Origin: Leptolyngbya sp. FACHB-321
GTDB taxonomy: Bacteria; Cyanobacteriota; Cyanobacteriia; Leptolyngbyales; Leptolyngbyaceae
Length of the DNA: 35,118 nucleotides
Assembly: GCF_014695975.1 (NCBI RefSeq)
Contig: NZ_JACJPI010000053.1
Location: 1 to 35,118, forward strand
Direction of reading: 5' to 3'
Shown here: positions 25,517 to 33,445 of the stretch, in pieces
Layout of the letters: every line of letters begins with the position of its first letter
How positions within the stretch are numbered: the first letter of the stretch is position 1
Translations under genes and position numbers: made by a program
The notes under the pieces: model-generated
Seen by the model: only the letters and a program-made list of their open reading frames with translations
The model's database searches: none
What the model was told of the DNA's origin: nothing

Positions 25517-25927
25517 TCAATACCCCCAACTCGCATTGCTCACTCCCCAAACTGGACGTTCTGGCATCGGTGCCCAACCATAAACCACCGTGTCACCGCA
25601 ATCGGGCGATCGGTGCAGGCGCTTGCGAGTTTTTTCCTTATCCTCAATCTTGGTTCTGTCCTTGCCGGTCTTTTCGTAGTACGTCCGGGCAAGGTCATCT
25701 ATCACCTCATCCTCGTACTCACCCAACGGGACGATCGCTACTACTAACGCGACTTCTTCCTCTACCGATTCGCAACCCTTATCGCTACCCACCTCAAGCA
25801 AGTGACCGAGCGCGAGTTCACTGTCCGTCGCACATGGAAGACGGAGTTTGCATACCACTTTGGCTAGACTTTGCTCTACAAGCTTAATCAGTCCAGCCTG
25901 ACGCAGTTCTAAGGCGATCGCATTATG
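25517..25927 (-). pseudogene. terminase-large-subunit-like C-terminal fragment
   Basis: The open frame from 25927 (no start codon; a stop precedes it) ends with VIDDLARTYYEKTGKDRTK and then IEDKEKTRKRLHRSPDCGDT. The last phrase closely follows the C-terminal nuclease-domain pattern of phage terminase large subunits, (V/I)E.K...(R/K)RLGRSPD.GDA. The ATPase half is absent. It is either a relic of a prophage or of a plasmid gene using the same fold. Three overlapping frames on the other strand look like shadows. Confidence 0.5.
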
Positions 25928-25995
25928 TCATTGGGCGGTGCCCATCACTTTCCGACTCAAACCCAACGCCTTGCCGCTACGCTCGGTGGTAGGGC

Positions 25996-26793
25996 TCATA
26001 AGGTAAACAGCGTCTTTAGAGCTTTGAGTTTGGCAGTGTCGATGCCACAGTCTAATTTAGTGATGGGAGTCAGGCTCTTCCACTTGCTTCGATCGGCACC
26101 GGCGATCAGATCGGACACGGCTTCAGGATCAACAGTGCCAAAGCCACTAAGCTTATGGCTCGTTAGGTAAGCTAAACGCTCCAAGATTGCTGCTCTCGAT
26201 GCCTGCTTAAGGCTGATGGCAGCCGGTGGTTCTGGCAGTGGCGGGGGCGGCGTTAGATAAAAGGCGGTAGCTAAGGCATCAAGCTTTTTACCTTTAGTGA
26301 TGCCACATTTGAGCTTGGTAATCGGTGTGAAATCCTGCCAGATGCTTCTGTCTGCCGCCGCAATTTTACTGGCAGCGCTCGTCGCCTCTAAGCCTTTCAA
26401 GGGGCTTCCGGGCTGGCTAGCAAGGTAGTTAAGGGTATCAGCCAAGTCTTGCTCGGAAGCGGTGGTTAGGTTGACCCACAGCGTTTGCCCTAATTCGACT
26501 TCTACCTGTGTCTGCATCGCTTGATTAACGACAATGCACCAAACGAAATCGAGGTGTACCAGCCGAGCCGCATCCAGAATCTGTGTATTGAGAATGGCCT
26601 GATACTTATCTTCACCCAATAACCGGACGACCACAGGCAGAATGTTCTTGCCTGTGCCGGATAGTTCCTGAGCGATCGTCTTAAGGATGATGGGTTGAGT
26701 GTCAGACTTGCCCTTAATAAATTTGCAAGGGAGACGGCGGATTTGACCGAGTGTGACATCAAGCGGTGATGCCTCTGTTTGTGTGGCAGTCAT
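25996..26793 (-). CDS. ParB-like partner protein with duplicated C-terminal module
   Basis: The ATG at 26793 comes 2 bases after the stop of the ParA-fusion gene, so the two form an operon. Residues 1-105 resemble the ParB/sulfiredoxin fold: DVTLGQIRRLP, then EDKYQAILNTQILDAARLVH and VWCIVVNQAM. The rest is an internal duplication: residues 115-180 and 199-265 align, with ADRSIWQDFTPITKLKCGI against ADRSKWKSLTPITKLDCGI, separated by a Pro-rich linker (PPPPLPEPP). The repeated module is probably a small helical DNA-binding unit. By analogy it would bind a centromere-like site and stimulate the ParA ATPase. Confidence 0.75.
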   Translation of the reverse strand: MTATQTEASPLDVTLGQIRRLPCKFIKGKSDTQPIILKTIAQELSGTGKNILPVVVRLLGEDKYQAILNTQILDAARLVHLDFVWCIVVNQAMQTQVEVELGQTLWVNLTTASEQDLADTLNYLASQPGSPLKGLEATSAASKIAAADRSIWQDFTPITKLKCGITKGKKLDALATAFYLTPPPPLPEPPAAISLKQASRAAILERLAYLTSHKLSGFGTVDPEAVSDLIAGADRSKWKSLTPITKLDCGIDTAKLKALKTLFTL

Positions 26794-26795
26794 AG

Positions 26796-28196
26796 TTAAT
26801 GATCGATAAAGTTTGGGTTTAAGAAGAGTTCGTCAATCAGCTTGGTATAGAGCTTGGTAATCGGAGAGCTTTGCCAGCAGATCACTGGAACGTGCTTAAA
26901 CTCGGCAACTTTCGTCTGTGCAAAAGTACTTAAACGAGTTTTACATTGGTTGCCGCTAAAGTTACTTTTCTTCAATTCCTGCTTAATGTGTTCCTCTAGA
27001 ACAACGCCTGCGTCTCCAGGGCAATTGCTAAAGACAATGCCAAGATTCCAGGGTCCAAGGTGCAACCGCTCTTTTTTCGCAGCCCTCACCTCACGGAACT
27101 TGGGGAGCGTAGTGCTGTAGAGTTGCACAGCATGGTGTAGAGACTTGCCACCGAGATCGATGGGAATGAGCACCGTATCACAGGTGAGAAGCACGCTTTG
27201 AGTGAGCTTGTCAGGGGTGGGGGAGACATCGATAAAGATGTAGTCATAGTCCAAGTACAACAGCTTGACTAACTTTTTGAAGATGACAGCAGTTTCGACA
27301 TCGTCACTATCACGAAAAGCTTTAAGCCCTTTTTCATCACTGGAAAGCACTGAAAGCTTGAAGTCTTTCTTCATCTTGTCAGTGGTGGGAAACTTGCGAA
27401 TCTGAATAGCTTTGTTTAAGATCTGCTTGGCTTCGTCCCACTCTTCAAGCTGAATTTTCTTGTCGCATTGCTCCAGGTAACCTGGGAGCCAATTAGGATC
27501 AGCGCCGACACCGCGCGTTAAATCATTTTGTGGGTCAAGGTCAATGAGCAAGACTCGTTTCCCTTCTAGTGCTAAAGCTGCCCCCATGTTGACAATGTTA
27601 GTTGTCTTCGCCACACCACCTTTCTGATTCCAGATGGCAGACACTAAAGCAGTGTGCGGATGATCTAGACAGTACTCTAGCTGCTGCATTAAACCCGGAA
27701 GGCTTGTTTTAGTCACCTTTTGAATGGGCGTCATGGGCAAGACTAACCCGTCAACACGCCGCCAAAGCTGGAAAAAGTCACCGTTGAAGACCAAGCCGTA
27801 GGAAGCCAAGAGATGAGGAGAAACACTGTTGTTTAAGTAATGTTTGATGCCTCGATTGTTTTTACCGCAGTCCTCATAACCTACGGCTTGTCGGTAGAGG
27901 GTATGGTTTTTACAAGCGGCTGCAAAATCTTTCTCCGGAATAGCAGCCAAGACTGGATCGCGCCTTTTGTTTTCAATCACCAACACAGGTGCTTGATTGA
28001 TGTCTTGATAGATCAAGCGGTCAGGCGTACCAAAACCTGATCCTAAGTTCTGCCCAGCTTTAATTTGCTGAAAGTTCAAACCTAGAGATTGCAAAAGCGG
28101 TTGAACAAGACTTACCTCTAAGCTTTGTTCATTGTAGTCAGTCGGCAGTTCAGCCCAATGTTGAGCCAATTTTTTATAAGCGTTTAAACTTCTCAT
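26796..28196 (-). CDS. parA: ParA-type ATPase fused to an N-terminal PD-(D/E)XK-like domain
   Basis: The 466-residue protein is two domains. Residues 1-150 resemble an HsdR-N-type PD-(D/E)XK nuclease fold: GTPDRLIYQDINQAP then VLVIENKRRD, giving D59 and E75-x-K77. Residues 183-466 are a ParA/MinD ATPase: deviant Walker A NQKGGVAKTTN (191-201) with the signature lysine K192, Walker A' LLIDLDPQND and Walker B YIFIDVSPT. ParA proteins segregate plasmids with a ParB partner, here the next gene. A nuclease-like head is unusual; it may bind DNA without cutting. ATG 28196 has GGAAAA upstream. A decayed small gene lies further upstream. Confidence 0.85.
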   Translation of the reverse strand: MRSLNAYKKLAQHWAELPTDYNEQSLEVSLVQPLLQSLGLNFQQIKAGQNLGSGFGTPDRLIYQDINQAPVLVIENKRRDPVLAAIPEKDFAAACKNHTLYRQAVGYEDCGKNNRGIKHYLNNSVSPHLLASYGLVFNGDFFQLWRRVDGLVLPMTPIQKVTKTSLPGLMQQLEYCLDHPHTALVSAIWNQKGGVAKTTNIVNMGAALALEGKRVLLIDLDPQNDLTRGVGADPNWLPGYLEQCDKKIQLEEWDEAKQILNKAIQIRKFPTTDKMKKDFKLSVLSSDEKGLKAFRDSDDVETAVIFKKLVKLLYLDYDYIFIDVSPTPDKLTQSVLLTCDTVLIPIDLGGKSLHHAVQLYSTTLPKFREVRAAKKERLHLGPWNLGIVFSNCPGDAGVVLEEHIKQELKKSNFSGNQCKTRLSTFAQTKVAEFKHVPVICWQSSPITKLYTKLIDELFLNPNFIDH

Positions 28197-28358
28197 GCCG
28201 TTTTCCAGCCTCCATAGAAAGCCTGCTGAGAACGCCCCATAGCCCTGCCAATCAAGCTCATGTTTTTTCTCCCGCCATCACTTCTTCTCTAAAGTGCCCT
28301 ACTTATGGGGGGATTAACAGTGAACATACAGAAGCATGACATAAAGTTTTTGACTGCT

Positions 28359-28564
28359 TCAAAGAGTGTGTTCAGTATTACCTAAGGCAGCTTCTCTAAT
28401 AGCTGTCCGCAACCACTCAGCTCGATTCGGCAGCGATGGGACATAGGTGTCCAAAGCTTTGGGCAAGAACACTGAAATCGGTTTCTCAGCTAGCGCTTCA
28501 TTGCCAATCGGCTTAAAACGGGTGCGATCATCTCCACAGGTTTCGGTCAGGGCTCAGTTGTCAC
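28359..28564 (-). pseudogene. small RHH-like/antitoxin-like gene with a 5' frameshift
   Basis: The frame ending at TGA 28359 reads DDRTRFKPIGNEALAEKPIS, VFLPKALDTYVPSLPN and RAEWLRTAIREAA, a pattern I know from small cyanobacterial proteins that look like ribbon-helix-helix DNA-binding proteins. Its frame has no start codon: the plausible GTG at 28564 is in another frame, and a one-base shift near 28550 is needed to join them. So it appears broken, although a sequencing error could explain it. It lies upstream of and in line with parA, where an autoregulator would be expected. Confidence 0.5.
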
Positions 28565-29199
28565 TTGAAGAACGTCACACTGTCTGCAAAGGAAGTCACA
28601 GCGTCCTTTCTTTAAGTTGCCTTAAAGACTCACTTTCTCATATTGGACAGTCACATATTGTCGATCAGTTTAGTGATCTGCAATTTCCATCTTGTGAAGG
28701 AGCCAGATCTCTAGCGCCCTTTGCCAATGAGGAGCGTCAGCTTGCAACGCTAGCACCTGTCAGCGTTTTAGGCTTTTGGCCCACTTCTAATCTGTGCTGT
28801 TTAACCACAGCTGATCCCAGGTCATCACAAGCCAGCACGCTGGTCTGGAGGGACACTGACCCATGACGCCACTCATTGGCAAACCGCGCCACCTTTTCGG
28901 CTCGGACTAACGGCTGTGCCGTGGGCAACCCCTCGCTCGCTGCCACCGCAGATGTTAAGTGGGCACCTGCTGGCAGCGATCAGGGAGTTGCTCTGGGCGG
29001 AGGGTTTGACCCGTTGCCCTCATGAGACTCTTGGTGCTGCTGCTGTGCTTGATTCGCTTTGAGTCAATCTTTGGACGAATCGTCGGTCAGACTGATCGCT
29101 CAGATTGAATTTAGCAGAGCCAAGTAGAGTGCAGCAGGACATGACTTGATTTGATTTTGGAGTAACGCTAAGCGACGAACGTTTTTAGAACTCTCCTTT
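28565..29199. other. gene-free stretch between the par operon and the MocR gene
   Basis: Several overlapping open frames exist on both strands, but none has a good ribosome site or protein-like composition. It may be decayed sequence at the junction between plasmid-like and chromosome-like DNA. Nothing else recognised. Confidence 0.4.
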
Positions 29200-30663
29200 C
29201 TAAAGTTCTCCTGGTGCGATCGCCTGCACCAACCGCTGCACCCCGAGCCGAATCTGTGTTTCATTGAGCTCGCTGTAGCCAAAAATAAACTCACCCTTGC
29301 CCCCCGCACCCAGATATTGCGCTTGCGCGGACATCAAACCCACTCCAACTTTGGCTGCCCGAGCGATGAGTGCTTCATTACTCCATGGGGTATACAGGCG
29401 CACCATAAGGTGAAGACCTGCCTTCTCGCCAAAGATGGCAACCTGATCGCCCAACTGAGCGTGCAGTTCCTGCACCAATACCTGACGGCAGCGATCGTAC
29501 CGTGATCGCATTTTGCGAATGTGGCTTTCCAAGTATCCTGCCGCAATGAAGTCGGTCAGCACCTGTTGTTCCAGCATAGGCAATTGGCGATCGTGCAGCC
29601 ATTTGGCTTGAGCAAACAACGCAACGAAGTGGGGCGGCAGCACTAAATAACCAAGACGCAGAGCCGGAAACAGCACTTTGGAAAACGTGCCCAAATACAG
29701 CACCGAATCGTTTTGGTCGAGTCCTTGCAAGGCCGGCATGGGGCGGTCACCGTAGCGATATTCACTGTCGTAGTCGTCTTCTAGAATCAACGCGCCGTTC
29801 TGTTGCGCCCAAGTCAGTAGTTCCAAGCGGCGCGGCAGCGAGAGAGTGGCTCCTGTGGGAAACTGGTGAGACGGCGTGACATACACCAGACGAATGGCGG
29901 GCTGCACTAACTGTTCGACCATTAGCCCGGATGCATCGACCGGAATGGGAATCAGCTTGGCGCCATGACTCTGGAAAATGCGACGGGCGCTCAAGTAGCC
30001 CGGTTCTTCAATGGCGATCGCATCCCCTGTTTCGATCAACAGGCGCAGGATCAGGTCAAGTCCCTGCTGTGTGCCGTTGGTGATCACAATTTGTTCGGGC
30101 TGACACTGCACGGCACGAGAACGGCAAAGATACTGCGCGATCGCCTGCCGTAAAGGGAAATAGCCCTGAAAATCAGTGGCATAGTCCAACCAACTGGAGT
30201 CAGCGCAGCAGCGACGCGAGAGCAATTTGCGCCAAAGCTTAAGCGGAAATTCTCTCAGCGCGGGTCGTCCGTAGCGAAAGCTAATTGGCAAATCAGGTTC
30301 TGGTTGCAGCGTGAAGGGCGTTTGCGCCAGGGTTGCGCCATAGCGAGAGAGCGGCACAGTCAATGGCTGCGATCGCGCCAGCATGGGAGCTGCAAGGGAC
30401 TGCATCCAATCGTCGGGCAGTTGGGCACAGACGTAAGTGCCAGAACCAACGATCGTTTCGAGATAACCCTCACTCTGTAAGCGATCGTAGCTTTGGGTGG
30501 CAGTGGTGCGAGAGATGCTGAGCGACTGAGCGATCGCGCGAGTAGAGGGCAGTTTCTGACGCGGCAGCAGTCGTCCACTCAAAATAGCTTGCCGCAACTC
30601 GTCATAAAGCTGCTGATGCAGCGGAGTCTCAGAGTAATGGTCTAAAACGATCGCAACATCCAT
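29200..30663 (-). CDS. MocR/PdxR-type transcriptional regulator
   Basis: From ATG 30663 the product has 487 residues: a GntR-type winged helix-turn-helix at residues 1-75 (PLHQQLYDELRQAILSGRL, KLPSTRAIAQSLSISRTTA) fused to a fold-type-I aminotransferase-like domain. PLP-binding landmarks are ITNGTQQGLDL, the aspartate in LILEDDYDSEYRYGD and the Schiff-base lysine in YLGTFSKVLFPALRLG. Such regulators usually act from the divergent promoter region, sensing PLP or amino-group ligands. Here it faces a GNAT gene and a PNPOx-fold gene, a common partnership, with an inverted repeat between them. Confidence 0.9.
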   Translation of the reverse strand: MDVAIVLDHYSETPLHQQLYDELRQAILSGRLLPRQKLPSTRAIAQSLSISRTTATQSYDRLQSEGYLETIVGSGTYVCAQLPDDWMQSLAAPMLARSQPLTVPLSRYGATLAQTPFTLQPEPDLPISFRYGRPALREFPLKLWRKLLSRRCCADSSWLDYATDFQGYFPLRQAIAQYLCRSRAVQCQPEQIVITNGTQQGLDLILRLLIETGDAIAIEEPGYLSARRIFQSHGAKLIPIPVDASGLMVEQLVQPAIRLVYVTPSHQFPTGATLSLPRRLELLTWAQQNGALILEDDYDSEYRYGDRPMPALQGLDQNDSVLYLGTFSKVLFPALRLGYLVLPPHFVALFAQAKWLHDRQLPMLEQQVLTDFIAAGYLESHIRKMRSRYDRCRQVLVQELHAQLGDQVAIFGEKAGLHLMVRLYTPWSNEALIARAAKVGVGLMSAQAQYLGAGGKGEFIFGYSELNETQIRLGVQRLVQAIAPGEL

Positions 30664-30680
30664 TTCGCTCAATCATTGTC

Positions 30681-30729
30681 AAGTGGACTTATAGCAAAAC
30701 ATGAAATTGGCGCTTTTGTCAGTCCACTT
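30681..30729. promoter_or_regulatory. perfect 9-bp inverted repeat, probable MocR operator
   Basis: AAGTGGACT at 30681-30689 is repeated inverted as AGTCCACTT at 30721-30729, in the 116-base gap between the divergent MocR and GNAT genes. A -35-like TTGTCA with TAAGCT 16 bases on could serve the plus-strand genes. MocR family members bind paired sites in such gaps. Confidence 0.65.
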
Positions 30730-30779
30730 ATGGGCGTTAAGCTAACAGTGTTCGAGTTTATTGCCATTCAATCCTGCTC

Positions 30780-31253
30780 ATGCCAGCGACTATCACCTTA
30801 CGAAACGCGACTGCCGCAGACGATGCGCTAATCGCGGCGCATTTTTACCAAATGTGGCGAGATAACGATGTTCCTGCTGAAGCGATCATTCCCCACTGGC
30901 AAGCTGAGATGCAGCACTATCTCGATGAGGCACGGCGATCGCTGGACTATCAGGCATTTGTCGCAGCGGTGAATAATCGGGTTGTGGGATCGGTGGGATG
31001 CCAGCGGTTCGCAGGACTCTACCCCAACATTCTCGAAGCCTCTTATCGACAAGATGGCTATCTCTGGGGGGTGTATGTAGAGCCTGACTTTCGTCGTCAG
31101 GGCATTGCCACGCAGTTGACTGATCGGGCGATTGCCTACCTCCGCTCATTGGGCTGCACCCATGCCGTCCTCAATGCCTCCCCTGCGGGTAGACCGGTTT
31201 ATAGCCGCTTAGGATTTGCTGATAGTAACGTGATGCGACGATCGCTGACGTAG
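30780..31253 (+). CDS. GNAT-family N-acetyltransferase
   Basis: The 157-residue protein has GNAT architecture: MPATITLRNATAADDALIAA, a central AFVAAVNNRVVGSVGCQRF strand pair, then LWGVYVEPDFRRQGIATQL, which contains the acetyl-CoA pyrophosphate loop R-R-Q-G-I-A, and a closing PVYSRLGFADSN. The acceptor is unknown. It is followed after 15 bases by the flavoprotein gene on the same strand, so both are one operon, divergent from and probably controlled by the MocR regulator. The acetylated substrate is likely linked to the signal sensed there (inference). Confidence 0.88.
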   Translation: MPATITLRNATAADDALIAAHFYQMWRDNDVPAEAIIPHWQAEMQHYLDEARRSLDYQAFVAAVNNRVVGSVGCQRFAGLYPNILEASYRQDGYLWGVYVEPDFRRQGIATQLTDRAIAYLRSLGCTHAVLNASPAGRPVYSRLGFADSNVMRRSLT

Positions 31254-31268
31254 TTTTAAGGGAAAGTT

Positions 31269-31940
31269 ATGACTCATTCAGAGACCACCGATACGACGTT
31301 TTCGCAGACCCAACGCACTCAGATTAAGCGCCTGCCCCAGCGGGGAGAGTACGATCGTCAGACGATTTATGACATTCTCGATGAAGGCTTGCTTTGTCAG
31401 GTTGGGTTTGTCGTCGATGGACAGCCGTTTGTGATTCCTACTGCCTATGGACGAGTGGGCGATCGCCTCTACATTCACGGTTCTCCTGCCAGTCGAATGC
31501 TCCGCACGCTCAAGGAAGGCGTGGAAGTCTGTGTCACTGTGACGCTGCTCGATGGTCTTGTCCTTGCCCGCTCTGCCTTTCACCACTCGATGAATTACCG
31601 TTCGGTTGTGGTCTTTGGTCGGGCAACGCTGGTCGAGGATGCTGAGGAAAAACTGGAGGCGCTCAAAGCCTTTACCGAGCACGTGATGCGCGATCGCTGG
31701 GCAGAAGTGCGTCCACCCAATCGACAAGAGCTGATGGGAACGCTCGTCTTGGCACTGCCACTGACAGAAGCCTCCGCCAAGCGGCGATCAGGTGCGCCAC
31801 TCGATGATGAAGCCGACTATGCCTTGCCCATCTGGGCCGGTGAGTTGCCGCTGCAATTGACGACCTTAGAGCCAGTTGCCGATCCGCGTTTAGCCGCCGA
31901 CATCGCGCTGCCTGCTCACGTGCAGCACTACCACCGCTAG
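31269..31940 (+). CDS. PNPOx-fold (FMN split-barrel) protein
   Basis: A 223-residue protein of the pyridoxamine 5'-phosphate oxidase-like family (flavin-nucleotide-binding type). Segments such as IYDILDEGLLCQVGFVVDGQ, PFVIPTAYGRVGDRLYIHGS and FHHSMNYRSVVVFGRA match the split beta-barrel and the FMN contact loops. GGAAAG precedes ATG 31269. Members reduce or bind flavin and haem degradation products or small oxidised substrates. It is the second gene of the operon behind the GNAT gene, and the pairing with a PLP-binding MocR regulator is recurrent. Confidence 0.88.
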   Translation: MTHSETTDTTFSQTQRTQIKRLPQRGEYDRQTIYDILDEGLLCQVGFVVDGQPFVIPTAYGRVGDRLYIHGSPASRMLRTLKEGVEVCVTVTLLDGLVLARSAFHHSMNYRSVVVFGRATLVEDAEEKLEALKAFTEHVMRDRWAEVRPPNRQELMGTLVLALPLTEASAKRRSGAPLDDEADYALPIWAGELPLQLTTLEPVADPRLAADIALPAHVQHYHR

Positions 31941-32311
31941 CGTTGCTGCGATCACCGCTGCTTTTCCATACGTGCGATCGTCGCGTGCCTGTCTGCTACA
32001 ACCCATGGAAGGTCCTGCCGCTGCTCAAGCCTGGGGTGAAATCTTAAGTAGGGTCGAGACTCAAGTCACAGGCAATGTCATTGCCAAACTTCGTTAGCAA
32101 GCCGAGCTTGCCACCCGACCAAACTCTAACCATCGCGATACCAGCCTGGTGGACGGACGGCAATCCGTATCAGCAGGCTTGTCTTAAGGAAAGCTGGCTA
32201 ACTGGATTCAATATGAGGCTATGGTTCAAGCCGTCCGTCCGGTGAAGCGCAATCTGTTAGCTGTCTTTGGTTGGTTGAGTTGGGGAGTATTAGATGATTG
32301 ATAAATTCAGC
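31941..32311. other. intergenic stretch with two short coding relics
   Basis: Two short frames look like leftovers: one at 32005-32097 ending SRVETQVTGNVIAKLR, the other ending with RNLLAVFGWLSWGVLDD just before the MITE at 32312. Neither has a ribosome site. They could be ends of genes lost to rearrangement. Confidence 0.35.
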
Positions 32312-32529
32312 TGTGAATGAGCAAAAAATATGGCGCAATTCGTCAATCGATGGCGCAATCGGTCAATGCAACTCTAAATAAGCCTTCCAGCTTCTAACAG
32401 CTTGGGATGAACGGTGTCTAAGCAGCAGTAACTCGAAGTAGGCTAGAAGCTTGAAACATTTGTGGACTCTGGCTTCGAAAGACTATGCCACTCATTTGCA
32501 AATTGTGCCATATTTTTTGCTCATTCACA
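32312..32529. mobile_element. MITE-like element, copy B (218 bp)
   Basis: Terminal inverted repeats start TGTGAATGAGCAAAAAATAT on both strands and continue with GGCGCAATT on the left and GGCACAATT on the right: a nearly perfect 29-bp match. Subterminal repeats of the GGCGCAAT type follow on the left. It is exactly as long as copy A (498-715). No gene and no target duplication are visible. Confidence 0.7.
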
Positions 32530-32744
32530 CCTTAGAAAAGCCGCCCTTCGGTTCGTCAGGCCATGGCCTTGGCTTTCGCACACTGGTTCGTCAGACCAAA
32601 GACTTTTCCTTAGCACGAGCGCCTTAGCTCCTTTCAAATACTTTCAATGGCATTAACAGTTAACTCAAATGCTTCGAGGAACTTGTATGCCATGTCTCTA
32701 CATCAAACAGCTTTTTGGCAACCAAGACGATGACTATGTTGGTT

Positions 32745-32782
32745 AGTAGAGAGAGATTGAGCACGTTCAATCTCTCTCTACT
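32745..32782. terminator. strong 16-bp hairpin at the end of the lipoprotein gene
   Basis: AGTAGAGAGAGATTGA (32745-32760) and its perfect complement TCAATCTCTCTCTACT (32767-32782) flank a 6-base loop. The second arm contains the stop codon and the last four codons of the minus-strand lipoprotein gene. No long T run follows on either side, so termination or mRNA protection are both possible. Confidence 0.6.
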
Positions 32783-33150
32783 TTAGACTCACGCGCCTCC
32801 CCGCCTTCCTGCTCTACAGCGCCTTCCTGCTTCCCGCCTTCCTGCTCTCCGCCTTCCCTTTCGGCAGTGCCTTCCTGCTTCCCACCTTCCCTTTCAACAG
32901 CGCTTTCCCTTTCAGTAGTGCCTTCCTGCTCCTCGCCTTCTTTTTCAACAGCACCTTCTTTTTCAACAGCGTCTTCTCTTTGGACAGCACCTTCCCCCTC
33001 CCCTTGTTCAGCAGCGCAAGCAACGGCACCCATTACAACTACACTCGCTAAAGCAATCTGGGTTAGGCTTTTGACAAACTTGCTGATCATGACTTTCACT
33101 GCTGCTTTACTCAACGATTGCTGATGGTTGGAATCAAGGTTCATCTTCAT
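32767..33150 (-). CDS. Glu/Gly-rich repeat lipoprotein
   Basis: A 127-residue protein. A signal segment, MISKFVKSLTQIALASVVVM, is followed by GAVAC with C45, a plausible lipobox (A-V-A-C), so it should be lipid-anchored in the membrane. The mature part is almost pure repeat: EKEGAVEKEGEEQEG, EREGGKQEGTAEREGGEQEG and so on, a strongly acidic, disordered tail built of units of about 5-7 residues. The start is uncertain: ATG 33150 gives a 20-residue extension, and ATG 33090 starts directly at the signal segment. DNA repeats there could change length by slippage. Function unknown. Confidence 0.7.
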   Translation of the reverse strand: MKMNLDSNHQQSLSKAAVKVMISKFVKSLTQIALASVVVMGAVACAAEQGEGEGAVQREDAVEKEGAVEKEGEEQEGTTERESAVEREGGKQEGTAEREGGEQEGGKQEGAVEQEGGEARESKVERD

Positions 33151-33230
33151 GCTATGGAAAGGCTATAACCTAACCTTCTCCTTTAAGTTCAATCTTCTTT
33201 CTGAGTCAACCAAGTCTTTTTGAGGATAGT

Positions 33231-33445
33231 TGTCAGTGAGCAGAAAGAATGGTGCCATGAGCAAAGGAGCGGCGCAGTAGATGAAGCGCTACAACAGTGC
33301 CCCAGCTAACCTTAGAGGCATCAGGTCTTAGAGCCCGTCAGCGGGTGGTAGCCGTGAGTCAAAGCGTGGCATGGCAGTAAGGAGAGAGGTTCTACGGCTG
33401 GTGCCACTCCTTTGCTCATGGCACCAAATAAGCTGCATCTTCACA
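33231..33445. mobile_element. MITE-like element, copy C (215 bp)
   Basis: It begins TGTCAGTGAGCAGAAAGAAT and ends CATCTTCACA. Inside each end lies a better-conserved inverted block, TGGTGCCATGAGCAAAGGAG (33250-33269 and, inverted, 33407-33426). The spacing of TGT, TGAGCA and GGCGCA is the same as in copies A and B, and the length is nearly the same, so all three belong to one family. No target duplication is seen. Confidence 0.55.

Noticed and set aside
28737-28946. 69-codon minus-strand frame as a transposase fragment
   Set aside because: No transposase motif is visible and neighbouring frames of equal length overlap it.
498-32529. The idea that MITE copies A and B are the two ends of one 32-kb Tn7-like transposon
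   Set aside because: Each copy has both its own ends within 218 bp, no transposition genes of that type lie between them, and a third copy exists outside.
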